The notes under the pieces are model-generated. The model worked only from the letters and a program-made list of their open reading frames with translations. It searched no databases and was not told where the DNA came from. From the NCBI GenBank assembly GCA_918219625.1, contig CAKJXT010000051.1, positions 1 to 9,470 on the forward strand: a stretch of DNA of 9,470 bases, given 5' to 3'. Source of the DNA: Bacilli bacterium. GTDB lineage: Bacteria > Bacillota_I > Bacilli_A > RF39 > UBA660. Every line of letters starts with the position of its first letter. Positions within the stretch are counted from its first letter, which is position 1. Position numbers and translations under genes: made by a program. This document shows positions 1 through 5,151 of this stretch, one piece after another.

Positions 1-21
1 ATAACTTATAATTAATTTTAG

Positions 22-27
22 TACAAT
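22..27 (+). promoter_or_regulatory. possible -10 element (TACAAT) upstream of the first gene
   Basis: The 96 bases before the first gene are almost pure A/T. The hexamer TACAAT matches the sigma-A -10 consensus at five of six positions and would start transcription about 60 bases before the start codon. A matching -35 would lie at or beyond the window edge. A second candidate, CATAAT at 76-81, lacks a convincing -35. This is a weak call in such AT-rich DNA. Confidence 0.25.
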
Positions 28-96
28 ATATTTATTTAATTTTTAGTTAATTTGTATATTTTTTTACTTTCAAATCATAATAATATTGGTGATATT

Positions 97-534
97 ATGA
101 AAGATAAGAATGAGTTATTAATGCATATTTATGAGACTTGTGATATGGGTGTTAAAAGTACTACTAAGTTATTAGAATTATTAAAGGATAAGGATAATAA
201 GATTAAAAAGTTATTAGAAGAAGAATTGAAATCTTATGAGAAGTACTTAGAGAAAAGTAAGAAATGTTTAAAGAAGAATAAAGTTGAACCTGAGGGCGCT
301 GGAATGATGGCAGAGATGATGTCTTCTATGGAAATGAAGATGGAAGTTAAAAAAGATAATAGTGATTCTAGTATAGCTGGTATGCTTACACAAGGTTTTA
401 CTATGGGTATTATTAATATGAATAAAAAGATTGAATCATATAAAGATACATGTGATAGTGGAGTAGTAGAGTTAGCAGAAGATATTGTTAAGTTTCAAGA
501 AAAAGAGATTAAGCATTTAAAGGAATATTTATAA
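97..534 (+). CDS. uncharacterised helical, methionine-rich protein (ferritin-like fold possible)
   Basis: This 145-residue soluble protein matches no family I can name with certainty. The ATG at 97 is chosen because GGTGAT lies three bases upstream (88-93). A TTG at 52 in the same frame has no ribosome binding site. The protein looks all-helical: charged, heptad-like helices at about 5-28, 32-60, 95-116 and 122-145. The last helix (ELAEDIVKFQEKEIKHLKEYL, residues about 125-145) resembles the closing helix of ferritin-like four-helix bundles such as DUF305 or DUF2383 relatives. A methionine cluster at 70-82 holds seven Met in thirteen residues, which could be a hydrophobic contact or a soft-metal site. 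Three cysteines (15, 57, 119) are scattered. It has no signal peptide or membrane span. It is convergent with lexA and shares its terminator. The ferritin-like assignment is inference from helix pattern only. Confidence 0.7.
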   Translation: MKDKNELLMHIYETCDMGVKSTTKLLELLKDKDNKIKKLLEEELKSYEKYLEKSKKCLKKNKVEPEGAGMMAEMMSSMEMKMEVKKDNSDSSIAGMLTQGFTMGIINMNKKIESYKDTCDSGVVELAEDIVKFQEKEIKHLKEYL

Positions 535-565
535 AAAAATATAAGGATTTTTTCCTTATATTTTT
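535..565. terminator. bidirectional terminator between the first gene and lexA
   Basis: A perfect 13-bp inverted repeat (535-547 with 553-565) surrounds a five-T loop. The stem begins with five A and ends with five T, so it can act as an intrinsic terminator in both directions. The lexA stop codon (556-558 on the plus strand) lies inside the right arm, and the left arm starts one base after the TAA of the upstream gene. Confidence 0.85.
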
Positions 566-1173
566 CTATATAGTCCTATTGCTTTTCCTAGTATTGTAAT
601 ATTATCAAATATAAATGGATCCATTGTATCATTTTCAGGTTGAAGTCTGAAGTGATCTTTTTCTTTATAGAAAGTTTTTAGTGTTACTTCATTTTCGTCT
701 GTCATTGCGACAACTATTTCACCATTTCTAGCTGTATTTCTTCTTTCTACTATTACTATGTCTCCATCTAGTATTCCTGCATTTATCATTGATTCACCAT
801 CTACTTTTAGTGTGAATACATCTTTATTTTTTGGTACTAAGTAACTTGGTAATTGAAAGTATTCATCTGGTTGTTCTATTGCTTCAATAGGATTTCCTGC
901 AGTAATTTTACCTAGTAGTGGTACTTCAATTATGTTTTCATTTTTTTCTTCATATTCGTTTTCTACTAATAGTTCTAAAGCTCTATTTTTTGAGTTTTCT
1001 TTTTTAATATATCCTTTTTGTTCTAGTTTAGCTAAGTGTACATGAATTGTTGCAGGTGATGATATTCCAAGTGCTGCTCCAATTTCTCTTGTTGTTGGTG
1101 GATATCCGTGTGATACTATAAATTTTTTTATGTAATTTAGTATTTCATTTTGTTTTTTAGTTAGTTCCTTCAT
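556..1173 (-). CDS. lexA: LexA, SOS-response transcriptional repressor
   Basis: LexA represses DNA-damage genes and cleaves itself when stimulated by RecA filaments. The 205 residues equal the length of Bacillus LexA (DinR). The N-terminal winged helix-turn-helix (about 1-68) contains the typical YPPTTREIG and SSPATIHVHLAKLEQKGYI segments. The scissile bond is Ala92-Gly93 in ITAGNP. The S24 peptidase domain carries catalytic Ser128 (in VDGESM) and Lys166 (in EVTLKTFY), so all parts of the self-cleavage mechanism are present. The start at 1173 is fixed by a strong AAGGAGGT (1179-1186). The gene has a consensus promoter whose -35 overlaps a LexA-box-like dyad, which indicates autoregulation. 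It is divergent from a small membrane-protein gene, as lexA and yneA are in Bacillus. Confidence 0.97.
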   Translation of the reverse strand: MKELTKKQNEILNYIKKFIVSHGYPPTTREIGAALGISSPATIHVHLAKLEQKGYIKKENSKNRALELLVENEYEEKNENIIEVPLLGKITAGNPIEAIEQPDEYFQLPSYLVPKNKDVFTLKVDGESMINAGILDGDIVIVERRNTARNGEIVVAMTDENEVTLKTFYKEKDHFRLQPENDTMDPFIFDNITILGKAIGLYRKI

Positions 1174-1197
1174 TCGTTACCTCCTTTTTATGTTTAC

Positions 1198-1226
1198 ATT
1201 ATAACATGTAAATATATGTTTGTCAA
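1198..1226 (-). promoter_or_regulatory. sigma-A promoter of lexA
   Basis: On the minus strand a perfect -35 TTGACA (1221-1226) is followed by a 17-bp spacer and a perfect -10 TATAAT (1198-1203). The inferred transcription start is close to 1191, just before the ribosome binding site, so the leader is short. The -35 overlaps the LexA-box-like dyad at 1224-1237. Confidence 0.88.
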
Positions 1227-1237
1227 ACATTTGTTTA
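1224..1237 (-). promoter_or_regulatory. LexA-box-like operator overlapping the lexA -35
   Basis: Read on the minus strand this is TAAACAAATGTTTG, matching 12 of 14 positions of the Bacillus SOS consensus CGAACRNRYGTTYG. It overlaps the -35 of lexA, where bound LexA would block RNA polymerase. The half-site also forms an overlapping odd dyad (ATGTTTG-T-CAAACAT, 1216-1230). It is weaker than the box at 1253 and may give looser autoregulation. Confidence 0.6.
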
Positions 1238-1246
1238 ATTTTAGTA

Positions 1247-1275
1247 TTGACACGAACAACTGTTTGTGATAGAAT
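1247..1275 (+). promoter_or_regulatory. sigma-A promoter of the SOS-linked small membrane-protein gene
   Basis: A perfect -35 TTGACA (1247-1252), a 17-bp spacer and a -10 TAGAAT (1270-1275, five of six) precede the gene by 25 bases. The spacer is occupied almost entirely by the LexA box at 1253-1266, so the promoter would be shut by LexA and strong once LexA is cleaved. Confidence 0.88.
1253..1266 (+). promoter_or_regulatory. LexA (SOS) box in the promoter spacer
   Basis: CGAACAACTGTTTG matches the Bacillus-type SOS box CGAACRNRYGTTYG at 13 of 14 positions, with both GAAC/GTTT half-sites intact. It begins directly after the -35 and ends three bases before the -10 of the rightward promoter. 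This is the classic geometry for repression by steric exclusion. Its position beside lexA supports the assignment. Confidence 0.88.
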
Positions 1276-1300
1276 TATTATCAGAAAGGAAGAGATTAGT

Positions 1301-1435
1301 ATGTTAGATGTTTTAAAAAGCAAAGTTATGATTTTATTTGCTGTACTTGTTATAGGAGTTGTATTTGTTGATTGTTCTTTCAACAATAATTTAGAAGAGG
1401 TTCAAGAACCGACTAATCTTGTTCTGAATTCGTAG
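1301..1435 (+). CDS. 44-residue SOS-controlled single-span membrane protein (YneA-position gene)
   Basis: This is a very small gene with all the marks of a real one: a strong promoter with an embedded LexA box, an AGAAAGGA ribosome binding site (1283-1290) ten bases before ATG, and its own terminator right after the TAG. The product has a short basic N-terminus (MLDVLKSK), one hydrophobic span (about residues 9-23) and an acidic, Asn-rich tail of about 20 residues. Cys25 follows the span, but the preceding residues do not form a lipobox. In Bacillus the gene divergent from lexA is yneA, an SOS-induced division inhibitor of about 100 residues with a membrane segment and a LysM domain. Here the location, regulation and membrane segment are kept but there is no LysM. 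A role in delaying division after DNA damage is inference; a small toxin-like membrane peptide is the alternative. Confidence 0.82.
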   Translation: MLDVLKSKVMILFAVLVIGVVFVDCSFNNNLEEVQEPTNLVLNS

Positions 1436-1463
1436 GGTATTTTATTGAAATACTTTTTTTTTT
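1434..1463 (+). terminator. intrinsic terminator of the 44-residue gene
   Basis: GTATTT (1437-1442) pairs with AAATAC (1448-1453) around a five-base loop. G-U and A-U pairs at 1434-1436 extend the stem, and a run of ten T (1454-1463) follows. It makes the small SOS gene monocistronic. The loop and right arm also hold the -35 of the holA promoter. Confidence 0.8.
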
Positions 1464-1473
1464 ATTATATAAT
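1445..1473 (+). promoter_or_regulatory. holA promoter embedded in the upstream terminator
   Basis: TTGAAA (1445-1450), a 17-bp spacer that is mostly the terminator T-tract, and a perfect TATAAT (1468-1473) form a good sigma-A promoter. Transcription would begin near 1480, right at the AGGTGG ribosome binding site (1479-1484), so the holA leader would be only about ten bases long. Confidence 0.65.
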
Positions 1474-1491
1474 AATCTAGGTGGTAAAATG

Positions 1492-2409
1492 ATGTATTTA
1501 ATTTATGGAGAAGAAGAGTTTTTAATTGAAAACGAAGTTACTAATATTATTAGTAAAAGTGGTGTTGATGAATTAAATATATCTAAGTATGATCTTTTAT
1601 TAGATTCTTTAAAAGATATTATTGATGATGCATGTACAGTTTCTTTATTTTCTGATAAGAAGATTGTTGTTATTAATAATTTTGATAATATATCTAAAAT
1701 AGATGATAAGCTTGTTGATGAGTTTGATAAGTTTATTCATAATATAAGTGTTGATGTTATTCTTATATTAGTTTGTTCTAAATTAGATGAAAGAAAGAAA
1801 TTAACTAAAGAACTTAAAAAGTTATGTACTGTTAAAGAGTTTAATAAGAATAAAAATATTTCTAATACTGTAAGAAGTATGTTTCAAGATTATAAAATAG
1901 ATTATAGTACTGTTGATCTATTAATTAAGATTGTTGGAAATGATTTAATGATTTTAAATCAAGAAGCTATTAAGTTAATGACTTATAAAACTGATAAAGT
2001 TATTACTAAGGAAGATGTTTTATCTTTAAGTTCTAGTAATAGTAATGATGATATTTTTGATTTAATTAATGCAGTTGTAAGTAAGGATAAGGATAGTGCG
2101 TTATCTATTTATTCTAATTTAATTAGAAGTAATGAGGAGCCTATTAAAATTATTATTACTTTAGCTAATCAGTTTAGATTAATCTATCAGTGTAAGGAAC
2201 TTTATAAAAAAGGTAATAGTGAGGATAGTATTTCTAAGATTCTTGATGTTCATCCTTATAGAATTAAATTGGCTTTGGAAAAAGGTAAGAATTATAGTAG
2301 CAAGGTAATTTTAAATTATTTAGAGAATTTATCTGATATTGATAATAATATTAAGAGTGGAGTAATTGATAAGAATTTGGCTTTTGAATTATTTTTACTT
2401 GGAAATTAA
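1492..2409 (+). CDS. holA: DNA polymerase III subunit delta (clamp loader)
   Basis: HolA is the delta 'wrench' of the clamp loader, which opens the beta sliding clamp so it can be placed on primed DNA. The product has about 305 residues, near the short end of the family. The start MYLIYGEEEFLIENE is the typical HolA N-terminus (usual form xYLIYGEDxFLI). The AAA+-like domain I lacks Walker A, as expected for delta. The central part includes DLMILNQEAIKLMTY and SNDDIFDLINAVVSKD, and the C-terminal collar domain contains EPIKIIITLANQFRLIYQ and ends KNLAFELFLLGN. Two tandem ATGs (1489 and 1492) exist. I prefer 1492 because AGGTGG then lies seven rather than four bases away; starting at 1489 adds one Met. 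There is no Trp. The gene is convergent with a DUF3592-like gene and shares its terminator. Confidence 0.93.
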   Translation: MYLIYGEEEFLIENEVTNIISKSGVDELNISKYDLLLDSLKDIIDDACTVSLFSDKKIVVINNFDNISKIDDKLVDEFDKFIHNISVDVILILVCSKLDERKKLTKELKKLCTVKEFNKNKNISNTVRSMFQDYKIDYSTVDLLIKIVGNDLMILNQEAIKLMTYKTDKVITKEDVLSLSSSNSNDDIFDLINAVVSKDKDSALSIYSNLIRSNEEPIKIIITLANQFRLIYQCKELYKKGNSEDSISKILDVHPYRIKLALEKGKNYSSKVILNYLENLSDIDNNIKSGVIDKNLAFELFLLGN

Positions 2410-2433
2410 AAAATCTACATGTGTAGATTTTTT
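2408..2433. terminator. bidirectional terminator between holA and the DUF3592-like gene
   Basis: A perfect palindrome pairs 2408-2419 with 2422-2433, with six A at one end and six T at the other, so it terminates both strands. It contains the last two bases of the holA TAA and the whole minus-strand stop codon (2415-2417). Only five bases separate the two coding regions. Confidence 0.85.
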
Positions 2434-2897
2434 GTAATTATTGATATTACAGCTAATAGTATGAATCCTACTGTTAGTGCATAATATAAAGCGATATGTT
2501 CGACTGTTAATTTTTCGAATTCTTCTTTTGAAATTGAATTTTCTAAATCATCGCAACATACAATTTTAATTGTATCACCTTTATTATATGTATTTTTTGA
2601 TATATATTTTTCTCTTTTATATGTTTTGTTATTTATTGTGTAGCTATATGAATAGAGATTTCCTAAGTGGACTTTTTTTATATATCCTGTTGTTTTTGGA
2701 CCTTCAAATGATGTTATTTTAGCATCGTATTCTTCAATTTTTGTTTTTTTATATTTTTTATAATCTTTGGTTTTTTTTATTGCGATGTAAAGAAAATATA
2801 TTGCAATTGCGATAAGCATGATTGACATTGAAATTGCTTTAAAATAATCGTAATTCTTTTGTGATTCAATAATTTTATCAATTCTACTTTTTGTCAT
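2415..2897 (-). CDS. DUF3592-like two-span membrane protein
   Basis: The 160-residue product has a charged N-terminus, a hydrophobic span at about 21-40, a Lys-rich cytoplasmic-type stretch (41-54), a soluble domain (about 55-132) and a second span (about 134-154). The soluble part shows the pattern of DUF3592 proteins: 'EYDAKITSF', then 'LYSYSYTINNKTYKREKYI' and 'KGDTIKIVCCDD', a small beta domain between two helices. The function of that family is unknown. The CysCys pair (114-115) sits where DUF3592 members often have a Y-x-P turn. The ATG overlaps the end of rarA by 14 bases and has AAGGAATGA upstream, so it is probably translated from the rarA mRNA. Its link to rarA may be no more than shared transcription. 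Confidence 0.75.
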   Translation of the reverse strand: MTKSRIDKIIESQKNYDYFKAISMSIMLIAIAIYFLYIAIKKTKDYKKYKKTKIEEYDAKITSFEGPKTTGYIKKVHLGNLYSYSYTINNKTYKREKYISKNTYNKGDTIKIVCCDDLENSISKEEFEKLTVEHIALYYALTVGFILLAVISIITKNLHM

Positions 2898-4110
2898 TTA
2901 ATTCATTCCTTTTCTTTTCTATGTTCATTAATACTTTTTCTAGCTGATTTTCATATTTATTATTTTTAGGTATATAGTATTTTCTATTTTTTAATTTTGA
3001 AGGCAAGTATTCTTGATTAACCCAATTATTAGGATAGTTATGCGGATATTTATAGTCTTTTGAATTTGTTTTTATATGATTAGGCACTGGATATGTATGT
3101 CCATTTTGTAAGTCTTGTGTAGCTAGGTCTAAAGCTGTGTATGCACTATTTGATTTTGGTGATAAAGCTAAATCTATTACCATTACTGATAGTGGTATTC
3201 TTGCTTCTGGTAGTCCTAGTCGTTCACATGTATTAATACAAGCATCTACTCTTGGCCCCATATTTGGATTTGCTAGTCCTATATCTTCATATGCGATTAC
3301 TGACATTCTTCTATATATTATGTCTAAGTCTTCTGCTTCTAGTAGGATTGCTAGATAGTAGAGTGCTGCATTTACATCTGATCCTCTTATTGATTTTTGA
3401 AATGCACTTATTACATCATAGTGTCCATCTTCATTATTATCATAAAATGATGTTGGTTTATTATTTATTTTTTTTAGTAATTCTAGTGTAATTATTCCAT
3501 CATTTGTAGAGTAGTAAGCTAGTTCTAATAAGTTATATGCATATCTTAAGTCTCCATTTGAACATTTAGCTATATGATTTATACTTTCTTCATCTATTTG
3601 TATATTTTCTAATATACCTTTTTTTATACATTTATTTAGTGCTTCTTTTATATCATTAAATTCTAGTTCTTTTAGTTCAAATATTTGACATCTACTACGT
3701 ATAGCAGGATTAATCTTATGATATGGATTTGATGTAGTCATTCCAATTAGTGTTATTAGGCCATTTTCTAGATATGGAAGCATTAAGTCTTGTTTATCTT
3801 TATTCATTCTATGAATTTCATCCATTACTACTATCATGTTTCCGTACATTTTTGCTTCTTCTATAACTATATCAAAGTCTTTTTTAGTATTTATTACCGC
3901 ATTTAATTTTCTATATCTTAGTCCTAGTTCTTCACAAATAGCTTCTGCAATTGTAGTTTTTCCTATTCCTGGCTTTCCATATAGTATCATTGAGAATATT
4001 TTTTTATTTTTAACTAGATTATATAATATTTCATTTTTTCCTACTAAGTGTTTTTGACCAATAATATCATCTATTTTTTTAGGTCGCATTTGTATCGCTA
4101 AAGGTTCCAT
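2884..4110 (-). CDS. rarA: RarA/MgsA, replication-associated AAA+ recombination protein
   Basis: RarA is a clamp-loader-like AAA+ ATPase that acts at stalled or collapsed replication forks. The 408 residues are close to the usual 420-450. The N-terminus PLAIQMRPKKIDDIIGQKHLVG is diagnostic. Walker A is GKPGIGKTT (45-53), Walker B is VVMDEIHR (94-101), sensor 1 lies in GMTTSNP (123-129), and the arginine finger in AIRSRC (136-141). The MgsA C-terminal tetramerisation domain follows, with RGSDVNAALYYLA and DIIYRRMSVIAYEDIGLANP, then HYP-type C-terminal motifs including the only Trp (NNWVNQEYLP). The start at 4110 is supported by GGTGAT seen on the minus strand just upstream. The gene is first in a two-gene unit and divergent from an unknown tail-anchored protein. 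All catalytic residues are present. Confidence 0.95.
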   Translation of the reverse strand: MEPLAIQMRPKKIDDIIGQKHLVGKNEILYNLVKNKKIFSMILYGKPGIGKTTIAEAICEELGLRYRKLNAVINTKKDFDIVIEEAKMYGNMIVVMDEIHRMNKDKQDLMLPYLENGLITLIGMTTSNPYHKINPAIRSRCQIFELKELEFNDIKEALNKCIKKGILENIQIDEESINHIAKCSNGDLRYAYNLLELAYYSTNDGIITLELLKKINNKPTSFYDNNEDGHYDVISAFQKSIRGSDVNAALYYLAILLEAEDLDIIYRRMSVIAYEDIGLANPNMGPRVDACINTCERLGLPEARIPLSVMVIDLALSPKSNSAYTALDLATQDLQNGHTYPVPNHIKTNSKDYKYPHNYPNNWVNQEYLPSKLKNRKYYIPKNNKYENQLEKVLMNIEKKRNELNDKK

Positions 4111-4125
4111 AACATCACCAATATA

Positions 4126-4154
4126 ATTTTAACAAAAAATGTAAATATTGTACA
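4126..4154 (-). promoter_or_regulatory. probable rarA promoter (extended -10)
   Basis: On the minus strand TG-T-TAAAAT gives an extended -10 (hexamer at 4126-4131), with TGTACA (4149-4154, four of six) as -35 at 17 bp. The start would be about ten bases before the GGTGAT ribosome binding site. The -35 is only moderate, so this is a plausible rather than certain promoter. Confidence 0.5.
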
Positions 4155-4170
4155 TATTTATAAAAATGTA

Positions 4171-4199
4171 TTAATTATTTTAATTAAATGTGTTAAAAT
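4171..4199 (+). promoter_or_regulatory. probable promoter of the tail-anchored protein gene (extended -10)
   Basis: TGTTAAAAT (4191-4199) is an extended -10 identical to the one used by the divergent rarA. The -35 at 17 bp is poor (TTAATT, 4171-4176), as is usual for extended -10 promoters. The transcription start would be near 4206, about 24 bases before the start codon. Confidence 0.5.
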
Positions 4200-4229
4200 A
4201 ATAGTAGAGTAGCGAGGTGTTGTGCGATT

Positions 4230-4808
4230 ATGAATCAAGGTAATATGGAAGAAATTCCTTTTAATCAGATTAATAGCGCTCTTTTGTGGTTATTGCAGCA
4301 CAAAATTATAAATGATGAACAGTATCATAAACTTCAAGGATATTATAAGAAAACTAGTTTTTATAATGTAGAAGACCTTCGTAATGAACTTTTTAAGTTA
4401 GGAACTGATCCTGTATTTCTAACTGATAAAATAGCAGAAATAGAAAAATTGAGTAATACATCAAATCAATTTAATAATCAAGGTTATGATAATTTAAACA
4501 GTGGCTATCAAGATATGAATAATTTTTCTACGAATACATATAATCAAAATGCTGTGTTTGTTAGTCAATATAATAACAATCAGGATGTTTATGATTATGG
4601 TGTTAATGATTCTGAGGGAGAAACACTTGGAAAACAAAAAAGATTTGGAACTATCGGTGGTATTTCTTGGAGTGATGAATCAGAAAAAAATACAGCAAGC
4701 CAAAATGATTCACGTGCTGCATTTACAAATATATTATTCTTTATATTTCTTGCAGGATTATCGGTTGGTGTAGTATTTATGGTTATATTAAATTTCTTTA
4801 TTAAATAG
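4230..4808 (+). CDS. Asn/Gln-rich tail-anchored membrane protein of unknown function
   Basis: I do not recognise this 192-residue protein. The N-terminal part (about 10-74) is a compact helical region (INSALLWLLQHKIINDEQYHKL ... VEDLRNELFKLG) with two Trp in the whole protein. A low-complexity linker at 75-126 is very rich in Asn, Gln, Tyr, Ser and Asp, like a prion-like disordered segment. A short polar stretch follows (GTIGGISWSDESEKN). One membrane span at about 166-190 ends only two residues from the C-terminus, so the protein is probably anchored by its tail with the rest in the cytoplasm. There is no signal peptide. The start is set by GAGGTG at 4214-4219, ten bases before ATG, and there is no other in-frame start nearby. 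Convergent with rpmB. Asn richness is partly explained by the AT-rich genome. Confidence 0.8.
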   Translation: MNQGNMEEIPFNQINSALLWLLQHKIINDEQYHKLQGYYKKTSFYNVEDLRNELFKLGTDPVFLTDKIAEIEKLSNTSNQFNNQGYDNLNSGYQDMNNFSTNTYNQNAVFVSQYNNNQDVYDYGVNDSEGETLGKQKRFGTIGGISWSDESEKNTASQNDSRAAFTNILFFIFLAGLSVGVVFMVILNFFIK

Positions 4809-4856
4809 AAAAAAACAAGTAATTAAGCTTCTGCAACTTCTTTACTTGTTTTTTTT
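4809..4856. terminator. bidirectional terminator reaching into the end of rpmB
   Basis: A 14-bp perfect inverted repeat (4809-4822 with 4842-4855) encloses a 19-base loop, with A-rich and T-rich ends suitable for termination on both strands. The loop holds the rpmB stop codon. The right arm lies within rpmB and encodes residues 53-57 (KKTSK), so the signal is partly protein-coding. Confidence 0.82.
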
Positions 4857-5011
4857 AGACTTCTTAGTTCTCTAGCTGACATTCTAATAGTTTCGCCATT
4901 ATCTAATTTTACTTTTTGTAAGTTTGGTTTTTGCATGTGCTTTGTAGCGTTACATGCATGACTTCTTCTATTTCCTGTTAAAGGTTTCTTTTCAGTAATT
5001 TTTCTTGCCAT
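4823..5011 (-). CDS. rpmB: 50S ribosomal protein L28
   Basis: L28 is a small basic protein of the large ribosomal subunit. The 62-residue product matches the bacterial family along its length: MARK at the start, [32 protein letters not shown], then [11 protein letters not shown]. The N-terminal cysteine of zinc-binding L28 forms (MARKC) is absent, so this is a C-minus type. The only Cys is residue 20. The last nine residues (about TSKEVAEA) extend past the usual end and coincide with the terminator arm. The start is certain: AAGGAGG on the minus strand lies nine or so bases upstream. It has its own promoter and is divergent from dnaE. rpmB alone, without rpmG or a ribosomal operon, is common in Firmicutes. 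Confidence 0.96.
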   Translation of the reverse strand: MARKITEKKPLTGNRRSHACNATKHMQKPNLQKVKLDNGETIRMSARELRSLKKTSKEVAEA

Positions 5012-5055
5012 TTAAGTTTGCCTCCTTTTTTATAACTTTTTTTCTTCGCTTTATA

Positions 5056-5084
5056 ACTTTATCATAATTATTAAAATAAGTCAA
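5056..5084 (-). promoter_or_regulatory. rpmB promoter
   Basis: On the minus strand TTGACT (5079-5084, five of six) stands 17 bp from TAAAGT (5056-5061), preceded by TGA, which makes an extended -10. The leader before the AAGGAGG site is about 20-25 bases and shows no convincing structure, so no ribosomal-protein-type leader control is visible. Confidence 0.7.
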
Positions 5085-5101
5085 ATAATTTGCGTAAATT
5101 G

Positions 5102-5130
5102 TTTAAAAAAAACAATATTTATAGTAAAAT
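5102..5130 (+). promoter_or_regulatory. probable dnaE promoter
   Basis: TTTAAA (5102-5107) and TAAAAT (5125-5130) are 17 bp apart, giving four and five of six matches. Transcription would begin near 5137, immediately before the ribosome binding site, so the leader is very short. No LexA box is seen here, so dnaE does not appear to be SOS-controlled from this promoter. Confidence 0.45.
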
Positions 5131-5138
5131 TATCTATA

Positions 5139-5147
5139 GGATGTGAT
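5139..5147 (+). promoter_or_regulatory. ribosome binding site that decides the dnaE start
   Basis: GGATGTGAT differs at one base from GGAGGTGAT, the complement of the 16S 3' end, and ends four bases before the ATG at 5152. The GTG at 5143 lies inside this element and therefore cannot be the start. Confidence 0.7.
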
Positions 5148-5151
5148 TAGT

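Noticed and set aside
52..96. TTG start for the first gene at 52
   Set aside because: No ribosome binding site precedes it, while the ATG at 97 has GGTGAT at a good distance.
1220..1300. Longer version of the small SOS gene starting at 1220
   Set aside because: This start lies upstream of the promoter -35 and covers the LexA box. The ATG at 1301 has a good ribosome binding site and follows the transcription start.
1177..1386. 69-residue minus-strand reading frame across the lexA control region
   Set aside because: It overlaps both promoters, the LexA boxes and the small SOS gene, and has no ribosome binding site of its own. It is the antisense of a real regulatory region.
3137..4057. Plus-strand reading frames of 73-79 codons opposite rarA
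   Set aside because: They are antisense shadows of a well-conserved gene, with no start signals.
4549..4773. 74-codon frame inside the tail-anchored protein gene
   Set aside because: An out-of-frame shadow with unnatural composition (Met/Ile/Leu runs) and no ribosome binding site.
5143..5151. GTG start for dnaE at 5143
   Set aside because: The codon is inside the Shine-Dalgarno-like element GGATGTGAT. The ATG at 5152 matches the usual DnaE N-terminus.
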